A DNA stretch of 64,000 nt from Clostridia bacterium (GCA_004347685.1 SLTJ01000024.1:104622-168621), one strand, 5' to 3'; positions 26,145-35,237 are shown, counted from the first letter of the stretch. The notes: generated from the sequence alone by a model not told the origin. Program-made: numbers and translations.

Positions 26145-27653
26145 TTATATCCCCAGGAGGTGATAAATTCGTTCTATCTCCACGTTGTCCCGTACCCACC
26201 AGGCCCAGCGGTCAAAGGCCTGTTCCCGCCGCGCGGCCAGGCTCAGGGCCGGTCCAGCCTTCGGCGCCAGCCCCCGCCGCTGCCGCAACACGTTGAGGAA
26301 ATGACGGCGGAAGGCGTCGTTATCAAACAGGCCGTGAAGATAGGTGCCCCAGCACCGGCCGTCTGCGGAGACAGCCCCTTCCCCGGCCCCTTCCAGCGAA
26401 AAGGCCGGATGACATCCGTCCAGGAGCCGGGTGTGGCCGTGGTGGATTTCGTATCCTTGCACTGGGCTCCCCTGTAGTCCAGCGAAGAATATCCCGCCGG
26501 CAGCCACCTTGGCGGTTACCTGGCGCGTGCTCTTAGCCGGGTGAAAGATGGTTTCCACCGGCAGCAGCCCCAATCCGCGAGCTTCTCCGGCCGGTGATTC
26601 CACCCCGGCCGGGTCCTTGAGGCTCTGGCCCAGCATCTGGTAGCCGCCGCAGATGCCCACTACCGGCGTCCCTTCCCGGTAGCGACTGGCAATGGCCGCC
26701 GCCATTCCTGTGGTCTGCAACCAGGCCAGGTCCTCCAGGGTATTCTTGCTTCCGGGGAGGATGATGGCGTCAGGAGTACCCAATTCGGCCGGGTGGCGGG
26801 CGTAATCCAGGGCGACATCTTCTTCTTCGGCCAGGGACTGAAAATCGCTGAAATTGGCGATGCGAGGCAAGTTGATTACAACTACGTGCACTTCACCGCT
26901 TCCTGGCGAATTCCGGTTCCTCGTCTCCTCCAGGCTGACGGAGTCCTCCTCCGGCAGGCCGAGAGCATCCAGATAAGGGATCACCCCGAGCACCGGACGG
27001 CCGGTCCTCTCTTCCAGGAAGGCCAGGGCTGGCTGCAGCAATTCCTTGTCACCGCGAAACTTGTTGAGGATGAAGCCGCAAACTCTGGCCGCGTCCTCCG
27101 GCGGCAGGAGTTCCAGGGTACCCACCAGGCTGGCCAGGGCACCACCCCGGTCAATATCAGCCACCAAGATTACCGGCGAGTTGGCCAGCCTGGCTGTGCG
27201 CATATTGGCTATATCCCGGTCGGCCAGGTTGACCTCGGCCGGACTGCCGGCCCCCTCGATGACGATGATTTCAAACTCCTGGCTCAGCCTCTGCCAGCAG
27301 TCTTCCACGGCTGGCCAGAAGGAAAGGTTGTGTTGGCGGTGATAGGCGCTGGCGCTTAAGGTCCCGATGGGGTGTCCCTTGACTATCACTTGGGAGGCGG
27401 ACGACCCGCTCGGCTTAAGCAGGATGGGGTTCATCTCTACCCGCGGTTTGAGGCCGCAGGCCTGGGCCTGCATGGCCTGGGCCCACCCTATCTCTCCGCC
27501 GTCAGCGGTAACAAAAGCGTTTAGGGCCATATTCTGGGCCTTAAAGGGGGCTACCCGGTACCCGTCCCGGTGGAGGAGGCGGCCCAGGGCGGCCACCAGC
27601 ACGCTCTTGCCGACGTGGGAACTGGTCCCCTGAAACATGATGGCCCTAGCCAT
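26145..27653 (-). CDS. cbiP: Cobyric acid synthase
   Basis: Amidates the b, d, e and g side chains of adenosylcobyrinic acid a,c-diamide. 502 residues: ATPase half with FQGTSSHVGKSVLVAALGR, NMALNAFVT and EGAGSPAEVNL; glutaminase half with Cys in VVGICGGYQMLG and GTYLHGLFDN. ATG 27653 overlaps the end of cbiC by 8 bp. Complete and of normal length. Confidence 0.97.
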   Translation of the reverse strand: MARAIMFQGTSSHVGKSVLVAALGRLLHRDGYRVAPFKAQNMALNAFVTADGGEIGWAQAMQAQACGLKPRVEMNPILLKPSGSSASQVIVKGHPIGTLSASAYHRQHNLSFWPAVEDCWQRLSQEFEIIVIEGAGSPAEVNLADRDIANMRTARLANSPVILVADIDRGGALASLVGTLELLPPEDAARVCGFILNKFRGDKELLQPALAFLEERTGRPVLGVIPYLDALGLPEEDSVSLEETRNRNSPGSGEVHVVVINLPRIANFSDFQSLAEEEDVALDYARHPAELGTPDAIILPGSKNTLEDLAWLQTTGMAAAIASRYREGTPVVGICGGYQMLGQSLKDPAGVESPAGEARGLGLLPVETIFHPAKSTRQVTAKVAAGGIFFAGLQGSPVQGYEIHHGHTRLLDGCHPAFSLEGAGEGAVSADGRCWGTYLHGLFDNDAFRRHFLNVLRQRRGLAPKAGPALSLAARREQAFDRWAWWVRDNVEIERIYHLLGI

Positions 27654-28302
27654 CCCTGCTTCCCTCGCTTTCTCCCCCGGCATCGCCCGTGGCCAGGCGA
27701 AGCAGGGCGTTGATCACGCTCACGGCCACGGTGCTTCCGCCCCTGGGGCCAGCCACGGTGATATATGGCCAGGGTGAGGCTGCCAGCATTTCCTTTATTT
27801 CAGCCGCGCCGACGAACCCCACCGGCACCCCGACGATCATGCTCGGAACCTGGCCCCCTTCGGCCAAGCGCAGGACCTCCAGCAAGGCAGTGGGGGCGTT
27901 GCCGATGGCTACCACCGCTCCGGGAAGGCGGTCTGCCTGGCGGCGGATGGCGGCCATGGCCCGGGTGATCCCGGCGGCTGCAGCCAGGGAGGCGGTTTCC
28001 GGCTCTCCAATAGCGCAGTATGTCTTCACCCCCAGGCTGCCGGCCAGTTTCTTACTGATGCCCGCCCGCACCATCTCCACGTCGGTTATGACTGCTGCTC
28101 CCCGCTGCAGGGCCTCGATGCCCAGGGTCACGGCCCGGGGGTCAATGAGCAGCATGCCGGCCAGCCCCAGGTCGCCGCTGGCATGGACAGCCTGGTAAAT
28201 GATCTCCTTTTCCGCCGCCGTCCCGGCAAGACTGCCTAGGCGGCCGGCGATGATTTCCCGGCTCCTGGTCGTAATGGCGGCCGGGTCAGTCAATAGTTCC
28301 AC
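27646..28302 (-). CDS. cbiC: Cobalt-precorrin-8 methylmutase
   Basis: Moves the methyl group from C11 to C12 to give cobyrinic acid. 218 residues with the catalytic histidine in YQAVHASGDLGLAG, then RGAAVITDVEMVRAGI and the C-terminal GNAPTALLEVLRL and PVGFVGAAEIKEML motifs. GTG 28302 is chosen because AGGGGGG precedes it and the family N-terminus starts there. It overlaps the end of cbiX by 17 bp. Confidence 0.96.
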   Translation of the reverse strand: MELLTDPAAITTRSREIIAGRLGSLAGTAAEKEIIYQAVHASGDLGLAGMLLIDPRAVTLGIEALQRGAAVITDVEMVRAGISKKLAGSLGVKTYCAIGEPETASLAAAAGITRAMAAIRRQADRLPGAVVAIGNAPTALLEVLRLAEGGQVPSMIVGVPVGFVGAAEIKEMLAASPWPYITVAGPRGGSTVAVSVINALLRLATGDAGGESEGSRDG

Positions 28303-28669
28303 TATCAGCCCCCCTGATTCTCTCGGCCAGAATGGACGCCAGCCTGGGGTCGGGACCGATCTCGCCGGCGTACAGGATAGCCGCCTTTCCCTGCAGCCGC
28401 TGCTGCTCGGCGGCAATCAGGGCCGGAATATGCTCCCGTACATGCCTTCCAGCCACCAGGAACAACGGCGCGACGATAATCTTCTCCGTCCCCTGGTGCA
28501 CCAGGCTGTCAACGGCCTCAGGCAGGGTGGGTGAGGCGAAGGAAAGGAAGGCCACCTGCAGGAAGTCCAGTTGCACCTGCGCCCGGACCATTTCCGCTAC
28601 GGCCAGTACCACCTGATTGGCGGCGGCTTCACGGCTGCCGTGGCCCAGGATAATCCCCCCAGTTTTCAG
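28286..28669 (-). CDS. cbiX: Sirohydrochlorin cobaltochelatase, short CbiX, probable CTG start
   Basis: Inserts Co2+ into sirohydrochlorin, the entry step of the anaerobic pathway. The family N-terminus (GGIILGHGSREAAANQVVLAVAEMVR) is present in frame only upstream of the first ATG/GTG/TTG. The stretch between an in-frame TGA and that motif offers CTG at 28669, preceded by GGAGGTG with 7-nt spacing, giving MKTGGIILGHGSR and 127 residues, the size of short CbiX. Metal-binding histidines are in LGHGSR and AGRHVREHIP. The gene overlaps the cbiJ end by 41 bp. Confidence 0.88.
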   Translation of the reverse strand: MKTGGIILGHGSREAAANQVVLAVAEMVRAQVQLDFLQVAFLSFASPTLPEAVDSLVHQGTEKIIVAPLFLVAGRHVREHIPALIAAEQQRLQGKAAILYAGEIGPDPRLASILAERIRGADSGTID

Positions 28670-29435
28670 CTTTGTTCACCTCCAGGGCTTTCGCCACGAT
28701 TTCTTCAATACGTCCGGTGGCGGGACCCGGCAATGAGGCCGGTCTTTCTACTATGACCACCGGTAGGTGCAAATCTTGGGCCGCGGCGATCTTGGCCGCT
28801 ACTCCTCCTTGCGGCCCGCTTTCCTTGGTAACCACTACCTCGGCCCGGTAAAAGCTGAACAGGGCCCGGTTGAGTTCCCGGGAAAAAGGCCCCTGCATGG
28901 CCACGATCTGGGAAGGCAGGAGGCCGCATTGGTGGCAGAAAGCCAGACTCTCGGCTACAGGCAGTATCCTGACTACCAGCCGGCGGCCGGGCTCGCGGGC
29001 GGCTTCGGCCGCAAAGGGCGCGAGGTGCCGGGTACCGACGGTAAGGAAAACTACTCTTCCCAGGGAAAAGGCCATGCGGGCCGATTCCTCCCAGCCAGCG
29101 GGGCGATATATACCAGGACAGGTTGGGTTCACCGGTGGCCGCTCCCACCTGAGGTAAGGAACGCCTTTCCTGAGAGCAGCCGCATGGGCCGCGGCGGAAG
29201 CGCCGGTGGCAAAAGGGTGGGTGGCGTCCACCAGCAGGCGAACCGGGTACCGGGCTAGTACCTCTTCCATTCCTACCGCATCCAGGGGGCCGGTAAGCAC
29301 CTGCCCGGCCCCGGCCGCACGGGCGAGTTGGGTGCCGTAAGCGGTCAGAGAGCTGGCCAGTACCACCAGACCACGGGTCGCCAGCTCATTGATAATCTCA
29401 CCAGCGTCAGAGGTGCCGGCAAGGACCAGGATCAC
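28629..29435 (-). CDS. cbiJ: Cobalt-precorrin-6A reductase
   Basis: NADH-dependent reductase of the corrin ring, 268 residues. It has the Rossmann-like start LVLAGTSDAGEIINEL, then LVDATHPFA and the C-terminal VVTKESGPQGGVAAKIAAAQDLHLPVVIVERP, all typical of CobK/CbiJ. GTG 29435 forms a GTGA overlap with the cbiH stop and has GAGGGGGT upstream. Confidence 0.94.
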   Translation of the reverse strand: MILVLAGTSDAGEIINELATRGLVVLASSLTAYGTQLARAAGAGQVLTGPLDAVGMEEVLARYPVRLLVDATHPFATGASAAAHAAALRKGVPYLRWERPPVNPTCPGIYRPAGWEESARMAFSLGRVVFLTVGTRHLAPFAAEAAREPGRRLVVRILPVAESLAFCHQCGLLPSQIVAMQGPFSRELNRALFSFYRAEVVVTKESGPQGGVAAKIAAAQDLHLPVVIVERPASLPGPATGRIEEIVAKALEVNKAENWGDYPGPRQP

Positions 29436-30157
29436 CAGCGGTACCCCCTCGGTGTCACCAGGTATGACCCCCACTGCCGCGTCTCGTTATTGCCGATGAT
29501 AACTACGGATTCCATGTCCAAGGGTAATTGCGGCAAAGCCTCCAGGGTGGTAAGGATTATGTTCTGTTCGGGTCGGTAGGCCCGTTGCACCACCCCTACT
29601 GGAGTCCCGGCCTCCCGGTAACGCCTGACCAGGGAGGTTACCTCCGGTAGCCGATTTCTCCGCCGGCTGGACGGATTGTAAAGGGCCACCACCAGGTCAG
29701 CCGCCAGGACGGCGGTAAGGCGCGCCATGATGGTTTCCCAGGGGGTGAGCAGGTCGCTCAGGCTGATGACGGCAAAATCGTTGGCCAGGGGTGCGCCCAG
29801 GAGGGCGGCCGCGGCAGTGGCAGCCGTCACCCCGGGGATAATCTCTATTGCTGGCGCCGGCGTAAATTCACCGCCGGCCAGGAGTTCCAGCACCAGACCG
29901 GCCATGCCGTAGACGCCGGAGTCGCCGCTCGAGACCAGGGCTACCTTGCGGCCCCGGCAGGCCCAGGTGGCGGCCTGGCGGCAGCGCTCCACTTCGTGGC
30001 GCATCCCGGAACTGATGACTTCTTTGTCCGTCAGGAGCCCGGAGACAAATTCCAGGTAGCGGCGGTAGCCCAGCACTACTTCGGCTTCCTCCAGGGCCGC
30101 CTGCGCCCGCAGGGTCATGTGGGTCACCCCTCCTGGGCCGATACCGACGACAAACAG
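29432..30157 (-). CDS. cbiH: Cobalt-precorrin-3 C17-methyltransferase, start uncertain
   Basis: SAM-dependent methyltransferase that also triggers ring contraction. About 241 residues: FVVGIGPGGVTHMT at the N-terminus, SSGDSGVYGMAGLVLEL, IEIIPGVTAATAAAALLGAPL, FAVISLSDLLTPW and VVALYNPSSRRRN. No ATG, GTG or TTG lies just before the N-terminal motif. CTG 30157 is the nearest candidate; ATG 30277 would add 40 unconserved residues. The 5' end overlaps cbiG by at least 34 bp in the -1 frame. Confidence 0.88.
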   Translation of the reverse strand: MFVVGIGPGGVTHMTLRAQAALEEAEVVLGYRRYLEFVSGLLTDKEVISSGMRHEVERCRQAATWACRGRKVALVSSGDSGVYGMAGLVLELLAGGEFTPAPAIEIIPGVTAATAAAALLGAPLANDFAVISLSDLLTPWETIMARLTAVLAADLVVALYNPSSRRRNRLPEVTSLVRRYREAGTPVGVVQRAYRPEQNIILTTLEALPQLPLDMESVVIIGNNETRQWGSYLVTPRGYRW

Positions 30158-31299
30158 GCGGCCAGGGCTGGGCGGCCCGCAAACTCCGCTCCCAGGGCTA
30201 CCGTCACCCGGCCCACGATCATCTTTGGCACCAGGAGCTTGGCCCCCTGTGCTCCCAGCAAGCTGGCCGGTTCGCATACACCTTCCACCCCCATTCTTGC
30301 CTGTACCCGGGCCGAACGCGTGAGCTCCGGGTGCCGTTCCAGACAGGACTGCAGTTGGGCCGGACTGAAGCCACGTACGGGGACACCCAGAGCCCGGCCG
30401 GCCTCCACCAGCCCCGCTTCCGCCAGCTTTGCCTCCAGGGTATGCAGGGCGGCCAGGGAAAGGGGCGAATACTGCCCGGCCTCCAGGGCCGCCAGTACGG
30501 CTTCCCGGACTTCGGTGGCCGTTACTCCCCGGCGGCAGCCAACCCCGGCCGCCAGGCAGCGCGGGTGGAGGTAGAGGGTAGGAGCTGACCGCCGGGCCTG
30601 CAGGTGGGCGGCAGACCGGCGGCAAGTCAAAAGCATCAGGGGCTCCGGCGCGGGCGGCACAGTCCCTTCCCCGGTGACCACCTCAATTTGGGGGAAGTCC
30701 CTCGCCCAGCCCGTGTAAGCTTCCAGCCCTTCTTCGACCGCCAGCCAAAGGCGCCCACCGTCCAGGAGCCGGCCCATGAATCCGGCCAGTGCCCGGTGAG
30801 GTTCGGGGGTAATCCCTGACCTGGCCAGAACCACATCCAGGGGCTTGACCCGGTGCAGGTCGCTGGCGGTGGTGATCACCGCCTGGGCCCCCAGGGAAGC
30901 GGCTAGAAAGCCGGCCAGTTCGTTGGCCCCGCCCAGGTGCCCGCTTACCAGGCTCACGGCCTGCCGGCCCACTTCGTCTATGACTACCACCGCCGGATCG
31001 GTCGTTTTGCTGCGCAAGTGCGGGGCCACCAGCCGCACCGCGATACCCACGGCCATGACCATCACCAGGGCCTGGCGGTTGGTAAAGGCCTGGGCGATCA
31101 AGGCCGGCAAGTCCGCTGGCAGCGGTTCCAGCCGTACGGTGGCCGGAAGGTCCCCGGTAGCTTCCTCGTCCTTGTCCAGGGCGGCGGCTGGCACGCAGAG
31201 GCGTACTTCCTCCACCCTGCCCCGGCCGGCGCAGGCCCGGGCTGCTTCCCGGCCCACCGGGTAACCGCGGCGGCTCAAGGCGATAACCATTACTCGCAT
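30124..31299 (-). CDS. cbiG: Cobalt-precorrin-5A hydrolase
   Basis: Opens the delta-lactone of cobalt-precorrin-5A, releasing acetaldehyde. 391 residues with the N-terminal ALSRRGYPVGREA, the central VGIAVRLVAPHLRSKTTDPAVVVIDE and VSLVSGHLGGANELA, and the C-terminal CbiG domain (GVGCRRGVTATEVREAV). ATG 31299 overlaps the cbiF end by 10 bp. The upstream extension of the frame lies inside cbiF and is not conserved. Confidence 0.95.
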   Translation of the reverse strand: MRVMVIALSRRGYPVGREAARACAGRGRVEEVRLCVPAAALDKDEEATGDLPATVRLEPLPADLPALIAQAFTNRQALVMVMAVGIAVRLVAPHLRSKTTDPAVVVIDEVGRQAVSLVSGHLGGANELAGFLAASLGAQAVITTASDLHRVKPLDVVLARSGITPEPHRALAGFMGRLLDGGRLWLAVEEGLEAYTGWARDFPQIEVVTGEGTVPPAPEPLMLLTCRRSAAHLQARRSAPTLYLHPRCLAAGVGCRRGVTATEVREAVLAALEAGQYSPLSLAALHTLEAKLAEAGLVEAGRALGVPVRGFSPAQLQSCLERHPELTRSARVQARMGVEGVCEPASLLGAQGAKLLVPKMIVGRVTVALGAEFAGRPALAACLSSVSAQEG

Positions 31300-32051
31300 G
31301 GCTTTTGCCCCCGGAAGCTGTGGGCGAAATCCCCGGCATACAGGCGGGAGGGCTGGCCGTCCCGGGCGAGAAAATCGCCGACCAGGATGAGGGCGGTGCT
31401 CGTTAACCCGGCTTGTTTGGCTAGGCCGGCTATCCCGGCCAGCGGACCGGAGATGATCTTTTCTTCTGGCCACCCCACCTTATATACCACCGCGGCCGGC
31501 GTATCCGGCGGGTAGGCGGTCAGCAACTCGGCCGCCACTTGGTCAATCTGGGAGATGCTCAGGAAAAGGCAAAGGGTGGCCTGGTGGGCGGCCAGGCTGG
31601 CCAGGCTTTCGCGTTCCGGTACCGGGGTGCGGCCCGGGGCCCGGGTGAGGATCACCGTCTGGGACTCCGCCGGTACGGTAAGCTCCACCTTGAGGGCCGC
31701 GGCTGCGGCCAGGAAAGAGCTTACTCCCGGTATCACCTCGTAGGAGATCTGGTGGCGGTCCAAAGCCCGCATCTGCTCGGCAATGGCCCCGTAAAGGCTG
31801 GCATCCCCGCTGTGCAGCCTGGCCACAATGTGGTTTTTCCTTACCTCGGCGACCATTACCTCCACCATCTCTTCCAGCGTCATCCCGGAACTGTCATAGC
31901 GGGGTACGCCGGCCGGCACGAACTTCAGGCAGTCTGGGTGCACCAGGGAGCCGGCATAAATCACGGCCCCGGCCTGCTCCAGGACATTCCTGGCCTTCAG
32001 GGTCATGAGCTCCGGGTCCCCCGGGCCGGCCCCGATGAAATAGACTTTCAT
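31290..32051 (-). CDS. cbiF: Cobalt-precorrin-4 C11-methyltransferase
   Basis: 253 residues. The tetrapyrrole methylase fold shows as VYFIGAGPGDPELMTLKA, RLHSGDASLYGAIAEQM, YEVIPGVSSFLAAAAALKVELTVP and VVYKVGWPEEKII. ATG 32051 forms an ATGA overlap with the cbiL stop. Length and motifs are normal for CbiF/CobM. Confidence 0.96.
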   Translation of the reverse strand: MKVYFIGAGPGDPELMTLKARNVLEQAGAVIYAGSLVHPDCLKFVPAGVPRYDSSGMTLEEMVEVMVAEVRKNHIVARLHSGDASLYGAIAEQMRALDRHQISYEVIPGVSSFLAAAAALKVELTVPAESQTVILTRAPGRTPVPERESLASLAAHQATLCLFLSISQIDQVAAELLTAYPPDTPAAVVYKVGWPEEKIISGPLAGIAGLAKQAGLTSTALILVGDFLARDGQPSRLYAGDFAHSFRGQKPCE

Positions 32052-32767
32052 TGCCTTTTCGCCCCCCGCGCCAGGATCAGGGAGAAATACGACATTTCCC
32101 GGTCCACCCATTCGTCCAGATCCCGGCTGCATATTTCGTCCGGAAAGCCGCAGCGGCTGACCAGCACCGCCTCCTGTTCCAACCCTTTACGGCGCAGAAG
32201 TTCTACCCATTCGCGGTAGCGGCCGGCAGCCTTCAGGATCACCACGGTGGAGAAGCAGTCCAGGAGGGACGCCATCGCGGATACCGCAATGGATCCCGGT
32301 ACTACGGCCAGGGTTTCGTCACCTTCCGCCAGGGGCCAGGCCGCGGCACTAGCCGCGGCGGCAAAACTGGTCACCCCAGGGACATTTTCCACCGCCAGCC
32401 CCGGCATGAGTTGCTGCAGGTGCTCGCGAAGGTAGGCATAGGTGCTATAGGTAAACAGGTCGCCCAGGGTGAGGAAGGCCACGTCTAGCCCCTGCTCCAG
32501 TCGGCGGGCTATTTCCCGGGCGCTCCCGGCCCACGCCTCCTGCCGCTGGTCCCGGTCCCTCGTCATAGGCAGGAGCAGTTCGAGTATTTCCTGGCCCGGG
32601 CGGAGATAAGGGGCAGCTACTTCTAGCGCTAAGCTGGGCCGGTCCGGCCCCCCCTTGGGTACGGCTACTACCGATACCCGGCCTAGGATACGGCTGGCCT
32701 TAACGGTCAGCAATTCGGGGTCCCCCGGCCCCAGACCCAGGCCGTAAAGCTTACCCGGCACATGCAT
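32048..32767 (-). CDS. cbiL: Cobalt-precorrin-2 C20-methyltransferase
   Basis: 239 residues, SAM-dependent. It begins LYGLGLGPGDPELLTVKASRIL, followed by FLTLGDLFTYSTYAYLREHL, VENVPGVTSFAAAASAAAWPLAEGDE and a C-terminal VLVSRCGFPDEIC. ATG 32767 follows AAAGGTG and overlaps the end of cbiT by 17 bp. Complete. Confidence 0.95.
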   Translation of the reverse strand: MHVPGKLYGLGLGPGDPELLTVKASRILGRVSVVAVPKGGPDRPSLALEVAAPYLRPGQEILELLLPMTRDRDQRQEAWAGSAREIARRLEQGLDVAFLTLGDLFTYSTYAYLREHLQQLMPGLAVENVPGVTSFAAAASAAAWPLAEGDETLAVVPGSIAVSAMASLLDCFSTVVILKAAGRYREWVELLRRKGLEQEAVLVSRCGFPDEICSRDLDEWVDREMSYFSLILARGAKRQ

Positions 32768-33365
32768 CACCTTTCTTCCCACGGATAATGTAAACGCGAG
32801 TAAGATGGCGAAAGGCATGATTTTGTCCCCCCAGGCGCTGCATCTGCCCGACCTCGAGCTCCCAGGCCTCGGTTTCAGCCTGCAGGCGGTGGAATTCGGC
32901 CAGGGCCGTGGTCAGGGTTCCCAGGGTAACAGCATTAACCACGATTAGTCCCCCTGATAGCATTTTTTCCCAGCAGACGGCCAGAATGCCGGCCAGGTGC
33001 CCGCGGTTACCCCCTACCATCACCCGGTCCGGCCGCGGCAGCGAAGCCAGGACCTCTGGCGCCAGGCCGGTGACCACCTGGACGTTTTCCAGGCCGAAGG
33101 CCCGGGCGTTGGCCCGCACCAAGGCCGCCGCCTCCGGATTGGCCTCCACTGCGTATACCTGGCCGGGGAAGACGAAGCGGGCGGCCTCTACGCTCAAGGA
33201 GCCAGTCCCGGCGCCGATGTCATATACTGTCTGCCCGGATGCCAGGCCGGCCTTACTTATGGTTACTACCCGTACCTCCTCCCGGGTCATGGGCAGACCC
33301 TCCAGCCGGATAAATTCCGCGTCGGCGATACCCGGGGTGGCAAAGGGCCAGTGTCTCTCAGGCAT
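32751..33365 (-). CDS. cbiT: Cobalt-precorrin-6B C15-methyltransferase (decarboxylating)
   Basis: 204 residues. Class I SAM methyltransferase with motif I VYDIGAGTGSLSVEAA, acidic residue in VYAVEANPEA and the CbiT-specific MVGGNRGHL. The first residues GLPMTREEVR are the usual CbiT start. It overlaps cbiE by 8 bp. CbiT and CbiE are separate genes here, whereas many bacteria have a CobL fusion. Confidence 0.95.
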   Translation of the reverse strand: MPERHWPFATPGIADAEFIRLEGLPMTREEVRVVTISKAGLASGQTVYDIGAGTGSLSVEAARFVFPGQVYAVEANPEAAALVRANARAFGLENVQVVTGLAPEVLASLPRPDRVMVGGNRGHLAGILAVCWEKMLSGGLIVVNAVTLGTLTTALAEFHRLQAETEAWELEVGQMQRLGGQNHAFRHLTRVYIIRGKKGDACAG

Positions 33366-33978
33366 CTAGCAGCACCACCAGGTTCAAGGCGCTGAAATTC
33401 TCGGCAATACCCTGGCCGGCGTCAATGCGGGTGATGCGTTCTTCCGGGTACCCCAGGTTCTCACATACGTACATGACCTTACGTACCCCCCGGTCCAGCA
33501 GGTAGCGGGCTATGGCTGTCGGTGAATGGTGCCGGTCGGTGAGGACGGCCACCCGGGGAAGGTCCAAGACGGCCTCCAGCTCGTCCCAGTCATGGCCGTG
33601 CAGGCTGATCACCCTGGCCTGACTCGTATCTTCTTTGAGGCGGGCAAAGGCCAGTTGCCACGGGCTGAGACCTGGGTGAACCTCCATTTCTTCCGGGGCA
33701 AACTCCTGCCGCAACCGGGGCAACAGGCTATGAAAACATGGGTCGCCAGAAAGGAGAACGGCTACCCTCTGAGTGCGCGCCCGGGCGCGTATATAGGCGA
33801 TGGTATCTTCCAGGGGCAGGCTGATTTCCCTTTTTTCGGCCACAGATTCCGGGAAAAGCTCCAGGGCCCGGCGGCTGCCTACCAGGACCGTGGCCCGGGC
33901 TGCGGCCGCGGCGGCTGCCGGGAGAAGATATTCCCGGCTACCTGGTCCGATGCCTATCACCAGCACTCTGGCCGGCAT
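33358..33978 (-). CDS. cbiE: Cobalt-precorrin-7 C5-methyltransferase
   Basis: 206 residues, tetrapyrrole methylase fold: VIGIGPGSREYLLPAA, VLLSGDPCFHSLLPRL, EVHPGLSPWQLAFARL, SLHGHDWDEL and a C-terminal YVCENLGYPEERI. It overlaps cbiD by 22 bp and cbiT by 8 bp, which suggests tight translational coupling. Confidence 0.95.
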   Translation of the reverse strand: MPARVLVIGIGPGSREYLLPAAAAAAARATVLVGSRRALELFPESVAEKREISLPLEDTIAYIRARARTQRVAVLLSGDPCFHSLLPRLRQEFAPEEMEVHPGLSPWQLAFARLKEDTSQARVISLHGHDWDELEAVLDLPRVAVLTDRHHSPTAIARYLLDRGVRKVMYVCENLGYPEERITRIDAGQGIAENFSALNLVVLLDA

Positions 33979-35216
33979 CCAAGCGTACCTCCCAGTTCCC
34001 GGGCCGGCGGCGTACAGGCCAGCATCTGGCCATCAGGCCCGGTAATGATAACCCCTATCTCCCAGTCACGCTCCGGGCCGGGGGTAAAGCGGTGCAGGAA
34101 GCCCCTGACCTTCTCCCCGGCGGCGACAGCCACCCTTTCCAGAACCGGTGCCTTGAGACCGGCCTGGTCCAGGCAGTCCACGGCCTGGCCCACGGAAGCG
34201 GCGGCCATGATCCCGGCTACTACCGGGGCTGGGGCTCCCAGCAGGGCGGCATGAGCCGCTAGGGTTTCCCGGCGGGCGTCAGCCACCCGGTTGTGGGTGT
34301 TGAAAATACCGGCCGCCAGTTTCACCAGTTTGCCCGGCTCGCCCAAGAGGATAAACCGCTCCACGCCCCGGCCGGCTGCTTCCTCGAGCATAAAGCCGAA
34401 AAAGTTCCCGGCCTGGACCACGGCCGGGGCCGGAAAGCCGTACCGGCAGGTGGCGACCTGCTGGCTTTTCCTTCCCGGGGTGAGAACCAGAAGACTGTTA
34501 CCCCCAGCCAGGGCCATATCAATCTGCGGCACCAGGGACTGACAGTAGGCTTCCTCGGACATGGGTTCGACAATCCCGGTCGTGCCGAGAATGGATAGAC
34601 CGCCGGTGATGCCTAGTTGCGGGTTCATGGTTCTCCTGGCCAGATGCTTTCCTTCGGGAAGGGCCACGGTTACCATGACGCCCCCGGCAGGCACCACTTC
34701 CCGGACGGTCCGGGTGATCATCTCGCGCGGCACCGGGTTTATGGCTGCTTCCCCGACGGGCACGGGCAGCCCTGGCCGCGTCACCCGGCCTACCCCGGTC
34801 CCGCCGACAATGGTCACCTGCTCTCCAGCCGCTTCCTCGATAATGGCGATGATCTTTACTCCGTGGGTAACATCCGGGTCATCCCCGGCGTCTTTGACGA
34901 CGTAGGCCCAGGCCCTGCCCCGCCTCGCCTTCCCAGCCGCCACCGGGATAACCAGGCGCTCCCCCTGCGGGTTGGCGACACTTACCTCATCAGGACAGGG
35001 CTGGCCGGTCCACAACATAGCGGCTGCCTTGGCCGCGGCCGCAGCCCCGGCCCCGGTGGTAAATCCCCGACGCCAATACCGGCCACGGTAGTAACGAAAA
35101 CCAAAAGGGCTGTCAAAAGCGTCGCCCGGCCGCCTACCGGTTCGGAGCTCACCTGGGGGCTGGCCGCGTTGCCGGCCAGTAGTACGGTTTTGGTAGGTCA
35201 GTCCCGGCATTTTCAA
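33957..35216 (-). CDS. cbiD: Cobalt-precorrin-5B C1-methyltransferase
   Basis: Methylates C1 in the anaerobic pathway. The CbiD signature RRGFTTGAGAAAAAKAAAML is followed by DVTHGVKI, GVGRVTRPGLPVPVGEAAINPVPR and GTTGIVEPMSEEA. At about 419 residues it is longer than usual (about 370) because of a basic, probably disordered N-terminus of some 50 residues. TTG 35216 lies 7 nt after AGGAG. ATG 35210 is possible; ATG 35231 would sit against the riboswitch terminator and is less likely. First gene behind the B12 riboswitch. Confidence 0.93.
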   Translation of the reverse strand: MKMPGLTYQNRTTGRQRGQPPGELRTGRRPGDAFDSPFGFRYYRGRYWRRGFTTGAGAAAAAKAAAMLWTGQPCPDEVSVANPQGERLVIPVAAGKARRGRAWAYVVKDAGDDPDVTHGVKIIAIIEEAAGEQVTIVGGTGVGRVTRPGLPVPVGEAAINPVPREMITRTVREVVPAGGVMVTVALPEGKHLARRTMNPQLGITGGLSILGTTGIVEPMSEEAYCQSLVPQIDMALAGGNSLLVLTPGRKSQQVATCRYGFPAPAVVQAGNFFGFMLEEAAGRGVERFILLGEPGKLVKLAAGIFNTHNRVADARRETLAAHAALLGAPAPVVAGIMAAASVGQAVDCLDQAGLKAPVLERVAVAAGEKVRGFLHRFTPGPERDWEIGVIITGPDGQMLACTPPARELGGTLGCRPECW

Positions 35217-35237
35217 TATCTTTCTCCTCATAAGATA

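Noticed and set aside
30158-30625. Long N-terminal extension of the cbiH frame
   Set aside because: It overlaps the well-conserved C-terminal domain of cbiG and is Gly/Pro/Arg-rich shadow sequence.
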